Below, in pieces: positions 1-6,904 of a stretch of 7,937 nucleotides of DNA. The translations under genes and the position numbers were made by a program. Each line of letters begins with the position of its first letter. The stretch's first letter is position 1. The stretch is from the NCBI GenBank assembly GCA_021106665.1, contig JAIOTR010000012.1:1-7937 (forward strand), given 5' to 3'. Source of the DNA: Bacteroidales bacterium (GTDB lineage: Bacteria > Bacteroidota > Bacteroidia > Bacteroidales > JAADJA01). Below the pieces are notes generated by a model that had not been told where the DNA came from, ran no database searches, and saw nothing but the letters and a program-made list of their open reading frames with translations.

Positions 1-1970
1 GCTTCAATTTTTGAGAAATCTAAAATCTCATTGATGATATTTAATAAATTATTCCCGGAAGCATTAATAACATCCACATATTCATTTTGTTCTTTCGACA
101 GTTTTGTTTCAGAGAGTACTTCGGTTATACCTATTATACTGCTCATGTGATTTCGGATTTCATGGCTCATACCGGCCAGGAACATGGATTTTGATTGAGT
201 AGCCTCTTCGGCTTTTTCTTTTTCTTTTATCAATTCCGTTTCATGGGTTTTTAGTTGGGTTATATTTTTAATAGTTCCAATATGAGCAGGTTTTCCAAGA
301 AAATTTATTATTCCAGCACTGATCATTAAATTGACTGTTTCCCCTTTTTTATTTATTATTTTGAATTCGTATGATGATGGAAGGTTTTCTCCTGCAAGTC
401 TTCTTTCATAATTGGAAACAATCATATCCAGGTCATCTGGGTGAATGATCATTGTATAATCCATGTCATAAATGTCATCTAATGAATACCCTGCAATTTT
501 TGAAAAACTATCATTTGCAAAACGAATTTTTTCATCCTGTAACACAAAAATTCCATCCTGAATATTATTGATAAGGGATACATGCTTTTCATCGCTTTCC
601 TTTAATTCTGAAAGCGCCTTTTCTAAAAGGATTTTTTGTTCAGTAATTTTTGTGTTTTTTTCTTTTTGAATTTTTGTTGCAGTTTTATTTGCTTTTGACC
701 GGGAGTAAAACACAAAAACCAGGGCAAGGATCAACAAACTCAAACTGGTAACAATATAAATAATATATCTTTGTGTTTTAATTTTGAGGTTCTTCAGTTT
801 GTTTTCTTTTGTGATGATTTGAAGTTGCTGGTCTTTATTTCTGAATGCATATTTAGCTTCAACTTCTGCTATTTGCCTGCTGCTTTCCTCATTGTAGATC
901 GAATCTTTAATATCTGTTGCTAACGTATGATACTCATAAGCTTTTCTGAAATTTCGTTTTTCTTTATAGTAGCCTGAAACATCGTAGTATATATCCATTA
1001 ACAACCTGTTGGCTGAAATCTTCTCAGCAATTTTGCCAGCCTCGTTAAAGTATAAAATGGCTTTTTCATTATCCCCCATCATCAAATAAACACCCCCGAT
1101 ATTTCTAATTGTATTTGCTTCGGACCATAAATCTTCCTGTCCGATTTCCAGTTTTAAAGCTGAATTATAATATTCAAGGGCTTTTGAATAATCCTTCATA
1201 TCGAAATAAACGGTTCCGAGATTATTCATGGATGAGGCCTGTATATCCTGATTACCATATTCAATACTTAGTTGATATGTTTTATCGTAATAATAAAGGG
1301 CGCTATCGGGCTGGTTTAGTTCAGAATAAGTGCTGCCCATATTATTGTAAGTATCAAGTATTCCATCCTTATCTTTCGTTTCTTGATATATATTCAGGCA
1401 CTTAAAATAAAGGAGAAGCGCTTTTTGAAAATTACCAAGATAGTAATAAATATTTCCCAGATTTAATGAGGTGTTGGCTATTCCGATGTAATTGCTTTCC
1501 TGTTTTTCAATTTCAAGAGATCGCATGTAATATTCGAGGGCCATATCATAATCACCCAAATCATTGTAAATAAGCCCGATATTATTACATGCTTTGGCAA
1601 TACCGCTAAGGTAATTGCTGTTTTCACTCAATTCAAGTGATTTAATATAGTACTCCAGAGCCAGTTTATATTGTTCTAAAAAATAGTATCCATTGGCCAT
1701 ACGGTTCAAGGCCCTGGCCTTTTTTATTTCATCCGTGTTTTTATATCCAAAATCAAATGCTTCTTTTGCAAAGTCAACACTTTTTAATGGATCAATATAC
1801 CAGTACTCTCTTGATATATCCAACAGGAGTTCAAACTTTTCATCACCTTCTACATAGTTGAGTTTTAGCTCAAGGCTGTCAACTTGCGAAAAAGTACTTA
1901 GCCTGCTTACTGAAAAGATGAGGAATAAAACAATATTTATCAGTCGTTTATATTGCATCTGTTTTGACAT
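1..1970 (-). CDS. TPR-PAS sensor histidine kinase (C-terminal part outside the window)
   Basis: Membrane sensor kinase that probably autophosphorylates on histidine to signal to an unseen response regulator. An open frame of 656 codons starts at ATG 1970 and runs off the left edge. A hydrophobic signal peptide (about residues 10-29, ending STFSQ) is followed by seven TPR units (about 84-357). Their helix-A glycine, or its equivalent, recurs at residues 92, 132, 172, 212, 252, 292 and 332. Next come a coiled stretch, one transmembrane helix (about 402-422), a second coil, a PAS domain (about 459-575) and a HisKA domain from about 593, with the phosphoacceptor H603 in MSHEIRN. The TPR part should be periplasmic and the rest cytoplasmic. 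The residues after H603 read E-I-R-N-H rather than the usual E-I-R-T-P or E-I-R-N-P. The ATPase domain, and any receiver or DNA-binding domain, would lie beyond base 1. The second ATG (M5, 1958) is an alternative start, because the first four codons overlap an older kinase remnant. The signal it senses cannot be read from the sequence. Confidence 0.93.
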   Translation of the reverse strand, partial: MSKQMQYKRLINIVLFLIFSVSRLSTFSQVDSLELKLNYVEGDEKFELLLDISREYWYIDPLKSVDFAKEAFDFGYKNTDEIKKARALNRMANGYYFLEQYKLALEYYIKSLELSENSNYLSGIAKACNNIGLIYNDLGDYDMALEYYMRSLEIEKQESNYIGIANTSLNLGNIYYYLGNFQKALLLYFKCLNIYQETKDKDGILDTYNNMGSTYSELNQPDSALYYYDKTYQLSIEYGNQDIQASSMNNLGTVYFDMKDYSKALEYYNSALKLEIGQEDLWSEANTIRNIGGVYLMMGDNEKAILYFNEAGKIAEKISANRLLMDIYYDVSGYYKEKRNFRKAYEYHTLATDIKDSIYNEESSRQIAEVEAKYAFRNKDQQLQIITKENKLKNLKIKTQRYIIYIVTSLSLLILALVFVFYSRSKANKTATKIQKEKNTKITEQKILLEKALSELKESDEKHVSLINNIQDGIFVLQDEKIRFANDSFSKIAGYSLDDIYDMDYTMIIHPDDLDMIVSNYERRLAGENLPSSYEFKIINKKGETVNLMISAGIINFLGKPAHIGTIKNITQLKTHETELIKEKEKAEEATQSKSMFLAGMSHEIRNHMSSIIGITEVLSETKLSKEQNEYVDVINASGNNLLNIINEILDFSKIE

Positions 1971-2220
1971 AACAAATTTAGTCCATTATAGTTTGATCTC
2001 TGGTTTATTTTATTAAAATTTGTCTGGTTAATTAATAAACTCTCATTTTCTGATTTTATTCCAATGCCATTATCGGCGATGCAAATTTCAACAAATTTTT
2101 TATTGGATTTAGATGTAATATTAACTTTTTCCTCCGACAGGTGTGAATTTGATCGCATTTGAAATAAGGTTTCTTAAAATAGTAATTTATATTCATAAAG
2201 TTTACTCTGAATATAGATTT
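1967..2220 (-). pseudogene. Decayed histidine kinase ATPase-domain remnant
   Basis: Fragment of a HATPase_c domain from a second histidine kinase, read on the minus strand in pieces. Near 2196 the reading is M-N-I-N. After one extra base near 2184 it continues as T-I-L-R-N-L-I-S-N-A-I-K-F-T-P-V-G-G, a textbook N box. A run of five A at 2126-2130 shifts the frame again. The reading then goes on as K-V-N-I-T and, further down, V-E-I-C-I-A-D-N-G-I-G-I-K, the G1 box. A degraded G2 region follows (TNFNKI, then NGLNLLC near 1970). Nothing upstream resembles a HisKA or sensor domain, and no C-terminal part follows. A 72-codon open frame from 2158 covers the second half, but its start is an artefact of the frameshift. 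The remnant stops exactly where the TPR kinase begins, so it is probably left over from a deletion between adjacent, related kinase genes. It is very unlikely to be functional. Confidence 0.85.
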
Positions 2221-2280
2221 ATTATACAGTAATCTTGTAAAATAGTTATAGTTAGAGGCAACAAAAACAGTCCTAATAAA

Positions 2281-2300
2281 CCATTAAATATTTTAATAGG
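2281..2300 (-). terminator. Weak A/T hairpin after the sugar cluster
   Basis: A 6-bp inverted repeat, ATTAAA and TTTAAT around a 3-base loop, is flanked by CC and GG that can extend the stem past a single bulged base. It lies 11 bases after the stop codon of the last sugar-cluster gene and is followed on the minus strand by TTTATT. It could be a weak transcription end for the cluster. The stem is almost all A/T and there is no solid T run, so it may also be chance in AT-rich DNA. Confidence 0.25.
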
Positions 2301-2310
2301 AAGAAATGAC

Positions 2311-3057
2311 TTAGAATAAAAATCTTTTAATTTCTTTTTTGAGGATTTCCCTTTTTAATTTGCCTGGAAAAATTGGAATTATTTCCCCGTTTTTATCACT
2401 GGTGATAAGGTACTGGATCTTTTTGTATACAGTCTTGTGAGAAATTAAAGTATTGGGATTTATTTTGGGATTTTCTGCCAAATACTCTTCAGTTGCTATT
2501 CGTCCCGGACAAATATTGTTGATGGTAATATCTATGCCTTTTTTCTTCTTTAAAATGACCAGTTCTTTCTTGAAAGATTCTGTAAATAAATTTAATCCTG
2601 TTTTTGTTGGAGTGTATGTACAGCCTGTTTCGAAACCCCGGAATGAAGAGCTTGATGAAATGTTGATGATTTTTCCATTTCCTCTTTCCTTAAAATAGGG
2701 ATAACAATTTTTTACAATTAAAATTGATGCAGCCAGGTTCACTGAAATGGTCCTTAATACTTCCTCATCAGTATATTCATCAAAAAACCTGAAATCAAGA
2801 ATTCCTGCATTATTTATAATGATTTCTATGTCGGGATGATCGGTGAACAATTTTTTTACAAATTCACCAATTTTTTTATTATTAGATAAATCGTACTGAT
2901 AATAGCTTGTTAAATTGTCTAGTGCTTTCTGAGAGACTTCTTCCTTTTTATATAAATCAGTTCCAATAACATCATAGTTGTCTTTGTGAAATTCCTGGGC
3001 AAGTAATTTTCCCAATCCCTTTGTAGCACCGGTAAGCAGAACTTTTTTGTTTTTCAT
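2311..3057 (-). CDS. Classical short-chain dehydrogenase/reductase (SDR)
   Basis: Cytosolic NAD(P)-dependent oxidoreductase of the classical SDR family; 248 residues is the normal length. The Rossmann cofactor motif TGATKGLG is at 9-16, with an acidic residue at D34 at the end of the second strand. NNAG is at 82-85, the catalytic asparagine is probably N107, a serine run at 134-138 provides the catalytic serine, and Y148-x-x-x-K152 completes the tetrad. PG at 184-185 follows the sixth strand. The substrate cannot be read from the sequence. As the last gene of the sugar cluster, 19 bases after the glycosyltransferase, it may reduce a keto group on the sugar or on its acceptor. It could equally act on an unrelated carbonyl compound. 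The start is the ATG at 3057, with no visible ribosome binding site. A hydrophobic open frame begins two bases past the stop and may be a frameshifted C-terminal tail. Confidence 0.9.
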   Translation of the reverse strand: MKNKKVLLTGATKGLGKLLAQEFHKDNYDVIGTDLYKKEEVSQKALDNLTSYYQYDLSNNKKIGEFVKKLFTDHPDIEIIINNAGILDFRFFDEYTDEEVLRTISVNLAASILIVKNCYPYFKERGNGKIINISSSSSFRGFETGCTYTPTKTGLNLFTESFKKELVILKKKKGIDITINNICPGRIATEEYLAENPKINPNTLISHKTVYKKIQYLITSDKNGEIIPIFPGKLKREILKKEIKRFLF

Positions 3058-3076
3058 AGAAGAGGTTTTGGTGTTA

Positions 3077-4030
3077 TTATTTCGACAATTTTTTGAACTG
3101 GAGATAAATATAGTTTCTTGACAATATCGCAGAAAGGTATTCGGAGGCAGTGATTTTTTTCTTTAAGTATTTTTTGTGCCAGTTGATACACTCTTTATTG
3201 TTTTTGATTTTATTCATGAAAAGGAAATATGCATAATCCAATCTTATCTTTTTATAAAATTTTTTAAGGGAAGGGTCCAAATGATAAAACTTTCCTAATT
3301 CCATCTCCCTTAAATAAAAGCCTGTTCTAAACCTATTACTTATTAGGTTTGTGTAAGTTTCGTTATGCCGGCGAGTATAGCTTAAAATATCATACACGAA
3401 TCCAAGGTTTGAAATGGCAAGAACGTCATAAGCTAAAATTGTATCAATATGGTAAGTGTTTGGCTGAAATATCTCAGGATAGTAGTCCAATTTTTTAAGT
3501 GTTTCATTTTTGTATAACAGTGTATTAACCGAACCAGTTATATCGAGAGTGTTTTGTAGTTGCCGGATCAATATTTTTTTACCATCATAATAATTACCAT
3601 CATAATAATCCAATCCGTCACATCTTACCCTTTCCCCGTCAATTCTGTAAGAAGAACAAAAACCAACACTCGGATCCGCTTCTAAAATGGGAACCATTCT
3701 CTCTAGAAATCTTGGAAAAAGCCAGTCATCAGCGCAGACAATTTTAAAATATTTTGCTTCTTTCGATGACTTTTCATAAGAGATATTCCAATTGGTAGTT
3801 TGATCAACGAAATCCTCATTTACGATTAATTTGAATCTTTTATCGCGATCTGCAAATTCCTGCGCTATACTGTTTGTATCATCTTTACTCTGGTTGTCAA
3901 TGATAACACATTCCCAATTTTCATATGTTTGAATTAGAATACTGTCTAAACATTCCCTAAAGTACGGCCCACCATTGTAAACCGGAACGCCAATAGCTAC
4001 AAGTGGTTTAGTTAAGTTAGAATCAGCCAT
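3077..4030 (-). CDS. Family 2 glycosyltransferase (GT-A fold)
   Basis: Predicted inverting glycosyltransferase of family GT2 that moves a sugar from a nucleotide donor to a surface-glycan acceptor on the cytoplasmic face of the membrane. Its 317 residues fit the family. The nucleotide-binding part shows V-A-I-G-V-P-V-Y-N-G at 11-20, L-x-S-I-L-x-Q-T-Y at 28-36 and the uracil/cytosine-side aspartate in VIIDNQS (D45). The metal-binding DxD equivalent is A-D-D-W at 100-103. The C-terminal half (about 130-317) is variable and carries no transmembrane helix, so the protein is soluble or peripheral. An in-frame duplication, YYDGN then YYDGK, lies at about residues 142-151. The start is ATG 4030, 20 bases after the methyltransferase stop. 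Because it sits among genes that make a branched sugar, the natural guess is that it uses that CDP sugar as donor; this is inference. Confidence 0.92.
   Translation of the reverse strand: MADSNLTKPLVAIGVPVYNGGPYFRECLDSILIQTYENWECVIIDNQSKDDTNSIAQEFADRDKRFKLIVNEDFVDQTTNWNISYEKSSKEAKYFKIVCADDWLFPRFLERMVPILEADPSVGFCSSYRIDGERVRCDGLDYYDGNYYDGKKILIRQLQNTLDITGSVNTLLYKNETLKKLDYYPEIFQPNTYHIDTILAYDVLAISNLGFVYDILSYTRRHNETYTNLISNRFRTGFYLREMELGKFYHLDPSLKKFYKKIRLDYAYFLFMNKIKNNKECINWHKKYLKKKITASEYLSAILSRNYIYLQFKKLSK
3579..3608. repeat. Perfect 15-bp tandem duplication inside the glycosyltransferase
   Basis: TTACCATCATAATAA occurs twice in a row, at 3579-3593 and 3594-3608, with no mismatch. On the coding strand it produces two copies of a five-residue unit (Y-Y-D-G-N, then Y-Y-D-G-K) without shifting the frame. 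It lies in the variable half of the glycosyltransferase, after the metal-binding motif. The identity of the copies points to a recent slippage event. Confidence 0.9.
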
Positions 4031-4050
4031 ATCAAATAATTATTTGCTCA

Positions 4051-5223
4051 TTATAAACATAACAATTCCGGATCTACACCCATATCATGTATCATCTTCC
4101 CAATTTCATTTTTATAAACGCCATTCATTATTATTACAACATCCGGTTTATAATCAGCTAAAAATTCCGGTGATTTGTATTGAATCCCAATTCCAGGTAT
4201 GTAGTTTCCCGTCATGTGAGGATTAATGTCAACAACATGCTCAATTACACCAATGTCGTTAAAATTAGTTAAAAATCCAACTGACTTAGATCCTCCTCCC
4301 CAAATTACAACTTTTTTCTTTTCTGATTTATATTGGATAAGTTTGTCTCTCCAGTCACCCAATTGATGTGTGATTTTTTTGGTAAATACTTTGGTTAATT
4401 CTTTTAGCTCATCAACTGATTCTTCAAGCGGATGAATTTTTTCAGAAATTTTATCTACCGGTTTCGCTTCAATAAACAGATATTGATCATCATATTCAAT
4501 ATACATATCCAATACTTCAAATTTGTTTTGCCTGAATAACCTGGCCAAAGATCCCGGGCTAAGGTATGTACTGTGTTCATAAAAGATATCCCAGAAAGCC
4601 TGTATTTTCAAAATTCTAACAATGCTTGGAATTTCCATGAAAACAATAACATTGTTATTACCTTGAACAGAATCCCTGATCGTTTTCAAAAAATTGCCTG
4701 TATCATGAATGTGCTCAAGTGTGTGCCGGCAACAAATACAGTCAGCTTTCAGGTCGCCATGTTTTTTTGAATAAAACTCCTTGATAAATCTTACTTTTTC
4801 GCTCTGTTTTGTTCTGCCGGGAACCCATGCCGGATCTATCCCGATCCCATTGTTATTTCCAAGTTCAGATATGAGTGATATAAAATCTCCTTTTCCGCAA
4901 CCAATTTCAATGATATCCTTATTATATAAATCGTATCTGTCAATAAACTTTTGTGAAATACCCGTAAGAAATTTTACAAATGTTGGTGAAAACCCTTGCT
5001 GGTCTTCATATCCTTTGGTATAATAGTCAATTGATGTGTCAAATGAAGAATTGAAAATAAAACCACAATTATCACAAAAAGCCAGGGCTATGTCTTTTTT
5101 TTCAACGCTCATGGCTTCCTCATAACTTTGTACAGTTACAAGACTGTGGACGGGGGCGTTTTTTATGGTGTAAAAATCCTCAACTTTATTTGAAAAACAG
5201 TTAGGACAAGTTGTATGCTTCAT
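4051..5223 (-). CDS. NovU/TylC3-type sugar C-methyltransferase
   Basis: Predicted S-adenosylmethionine-dependent enzyme that adds a methyl group to a carbon, usually C3, of a nucleotide-bound 4-keto sugar. Its 390 residues show the three-part layout of this family. An N-terminal zinc-binding domain has cysteine pairs C6-C9 and C50-C53. The central class I methyltransferase domain has EIGCGKGDF at 106-114, D130 at the end of the next strand and CRHTLEHI at 165-172. The C-terminal Rossmann-like domain has VIWGGGSKSVGF at about 306-317. The Y-E-H segment at 215-217 matches the place where family members carry a Glu-His pair for proton abstraction. That pair is the strongest hint that the enzyme methylates carbon rather than oxygen. 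It starts at ATG 5223, 11 bases after rfbC. An adjacent 3,5-epimerase fits, since both enzymes need a 4-keto sugar. The methylated position and the carrier nucleotide are inferred. Confidence 0.92.
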   Translation of the reverse strand: MKHTTCPNCFSNKVEDFYTIKNAPVHSLVTVQSYEEAMSVEKKDIALAFCDNCGFIFNSSFDTSIDYYTKGYEDQQGFSPTFVKFLTGISQKFIDRYDLYNKDIIEIGCGKGDFISLISELGNNNGIGIDPAWVPGRTKQSEKVRFIKEFYSKKHGDLKADCICCRHTLEHIHDTGNFLKTIRDSVQGNNNVIVFMEIPSIVRILKIQAFWDIFYEHSTYLSPGSLARLFRQNKFEVLDMYIEYDDQYLFIEAKPVDKISEKIHPLEESVDELKELTKVFTKKITHQLGDWRDKLIQYKSEKKKVVIWGGGSKSVGFLTNFNDIGVIEHVVDINPHMTGNYIPGIGIQYKSPEFLADYKPDVVIIMNGVYKNEIGKMIHDMGVDPELLCL

Positions 5224-5234
5224 ATCAAAAAAAT

Positions 5235-5777
5235 TTATTTTAAACCAGATAAGTCAAAGTCTGGATGACTTTTATCCTTATCCGAAATATTTATAATATC
5301 AATTGGCCATTTTATATTGATGACCGGATCGTTCCAACGCATTCCTCTTTCAGCTCCGGGAGTATAAAATTGTGAAACCGGATAATAAACTTCGCAATTA
5401 TCTACCAGGGAAACAAACCCATGTGCAAAGTTCTCAGGAACATAAGCCATCTTATAATTATCCTCTGAAAGTTCGTTCCCAACCCATTGAAGAAATGTTG
5501 GAGAATCAGGACGTAAATCAACCATTACATCAAAAATCCTACCTTTGGTACACCTGATAAATTTTGCTTCCTGGTAAGGATCAACCTGAAAATGCACTCC
5601 CCTGATCGTTCCTTTTTTTTTGGTAAAAGATGTATTGATCTGACAGATCTTTGTTTTTATTCCATGTGCTTCAAATTCCTGCTGACACCAAGCCCGGCCA
5701 AAAAAACCTCTTTCATCTTCCAGTTTTTTTATCTCAACAACAAAAGCCCCTTTTAACTTCGTTTCTGTAAATATCAT
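5235..5777 (-). CDS. rfbC: RmlC-type nucleotide-4-keto-sugar 3,5-epimerase (or 3- or 5-epimerase)
   Basis: Cupin-fold epimerase that inverts C3 and/or C5 of a nucleotide-linked 4-keto-6-deoxy sugar; the best-known member makes the L-rhamnose precursor. Its 180 residues match the family length. Visible landmarks are DERGFF at 21-26 with the substrate-binding arginine, RGVHFQ at 59-64 with the catalytic base H62, and K72 in the QEAKFIRC segment. Also present are PENFAHGF at 114-121, tyrosines at 131-132 with the expected catalytic acid, E143, RWND at 147-150, and a Ser-Asp-Lys-Asp stretch at 165-168 that should supply the aspartate of the His-Asp pair. It starts at ATG 5777, 10 bases after the preceding SDR. 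No rmlA, rmlB or rmlD is nearby and the only nucleotidyltransferase is of the CDP type, so the substrate is probably a CDP sugar rather than dTDP-4-keto-rhamnose. Relatives in C-methyl-sugar pathways invert only one centre, which may be true here. Confidence 0.93.
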   Translation of the reverse strand: MIFTETKLKGAFVVEIKKLEDERGFFGRAWCQQEFEAHGIKTKICQINTSFTKKKGTIRGVHFQVDPYQEAKFIRCTKGRIFDVMVDLRPDSPTFLQWVGNELSEDNYKMAYVPENFAHGFVSLVDNCEVYYPVSQFYTPGAERGMRWNDPVINIKWPIDIINISDKDKSHPDFDLSGLK

Positions 5778-5787
5778 GTAGGATATT

Positions 5788-6834
5788 TTATTTAACCCAT
5801 TCTAGGTTATTATTCAATAATTTTCTGTTTTGAAGATCAGTCAAAGTCTTTAACCTGATCAATTTCGAATCACGAAAATTTGGATCATCAAAATTCATTT
5901 CAAGTAAATTTGAATGTACTTCTTCAACTGTTGATTTTAAATCATGGACAGGCTGATGGTTCGGCGCTAAGCTTTTAAAAAGATCAAAGTTAACCCGGTA
6001 AGATCTTTTATCTGGAGCAGCATCTGTGTTGACTGATACTTTGGTTCCAGGAATGATTTTGGCAACAACATCCGCAAGAGGTTTTATTTGGTTATTCCAC
6101 TCGTTACTACCAGAGTTCACCGCTAAAAATTCTCCTCCATTTTCTGCTTTCCTGGTAGCACTCCATTCGATGGCCCTTGCCATATCTTTGGTATTGATCA
6201 TCGGTCTCCAGGGTGTACCATCACTTAAGATAACAATTTCTTTACTGACGATGGCACTCGCAACAAAGTCATTTAATACCAAATCTAATCTTAAGCGATT
6301 ACTAAATCCACACGCTGTAGCAAATCTGTGACAAGTAATTGTAAAATTGCTATCTGCTAATTCTGCCAATTCTTTTTCAGTAGCAATTTTCGAACGGGCA
6401 TATGCTGTTAATGGATTTAACTCGTCCTCTTCTTTTTTGGCAAATTCGCTAGCAATACCGTAAACACTGCAACTTGATGCGTAAACAAAGTTCTTTACAC
6501 CACCTTGCTTGGCCTTTTTTGCCAGTTCTACAGCTGCTTTGTAATTTACCTCCATGGTAATATCTTCATATTGTTTACCCATAGGATCGTTAGATATAGC
6601 TGCTAAATCAACTATAGCATCAGTCCCCTCCAGAATTTTCGGATCAACATTTCTTATATCTCCATAAATTTGCTGATCAAGGTGAACTTCAGGGAAATAA
6701 TATGGATTGGTTAAACAATGAGCAAAATAACCGATATCAAATCCGATTAACTCTGCTTCTGGAAAAGAATTTCTTAATTGTTTGACAACATTTGGACCTA
6801 TATATCCCAGGTTTCCGAAAATAATAACTTTCAT
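5788..6834 (-). CDS. Extended SDR: NAD-dependent sugar-nucleotide epimerase/reductase
   Basis: Extended SDR of the nucleotide-sugar epimerase/dehydratase superfamily, 348 residues, cytosolic. The cofactor motif GNLGYIG at 7-13 and D33 at the end of strand two indicate NAD(H). D-L-A-A-I-S-N-D-P is at 76-84, SSCSVYG at 120-126, and the catalytic pair is Y145-x-x-x-K149 (YARSK). R210-P-M-I-N and KDMARAI at about 210-222 are the usual sugar-side elements. Nucleotide-sugar 4,6-dehydratases carry a Thr-Asp-Glu before V-Y-G; here the bases encode Ser-Cys-Ser, so 4,6-dehydration is unlikely. Epimerization, 4-keto reduction or 4-oxidation are the remaining options. It sits 70 bases after rfbF and 10 bases before rfbC, so it acts in the same CDP-sugar route. 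Which step it performs cannot be settled from the sequence. The start at ATG 6834 puts the glycine motif at the normal distance from the N terminus. Confidence 0.9.
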   Translation of the reverse strand: MKVIIFGNLGYIGPNVVKQLRNSFPEAELIGFDIGYFAHCLTNPYYFPEVHLDQQIYGDIRNVDPKILEGTDAIVDLAAISNDPMGKQYEDITMEVNYKAAVELAKKAKQGGVKNFVYASSCSVYGIASEFAKKEEDELNPLTAYARSKIATEKELAELADSNFTITCHRFATACGFSNRLRLDLVLNDFVASAIVSKEIVILSDGTPWRPMINTKDMARAIEWSATRKAENGGEFLAVNSGSNEWNNQIKPLADVVAKIIPGTKVSVNTDAAPDKRSYRVNFDLFKSLAPNHQPVHDLKSTVEEVHSNLLEMNFDDPNFRDSKLIRLKTLTDLQNRKLLNNNLEWVK

Positions 6835-6904
6835 AAAAATGTAAATTATAAGAATAAATTGATATTAAACTATATGTGGTTAAAATTAGTTTTGTTAATT
6901 CATA

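Noticed and set aside
1109..1405. 98-codon open frame on the plus strand
   Set aside because: It lies wholly antisense to the TPR region of the sensor kinase, whose repeats are unmistakable. Its translation shows no domain-like pattern, so it is a shadow frame.
1940..2158. 72-codon minus-strand open frame as a stand-alone small gene
   Set aside because: Its first part is out of frame with the kinase N box that precedes it. Its later part is a fragment of an ATPase domain lacking the phosphoacceptor domain and C terminus. It is treated as part of the pseudogene.
3579..3608. Start of a CRISPR-like or regulatory repeat array
   Set aside because: There are only two directly abutting copies with no spacer, and they lie in frame within a conserved gene.
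6026..6331. 101-codon plus-strand open frame with hydrophobic stretches
   Set aside because: It is antisense to the conserved middle of the extended SDR. The apparent hydrophobicity comes from reading the opposite strand of a well-conserved coding region.
6835..6904. Promoter between rfbF and the extended SDR
   Set aside because: A TAATTTTA element resembles the Bacteroidota -7 box, but the final G and a matching upstream TTTG are missing, so I do not call it.
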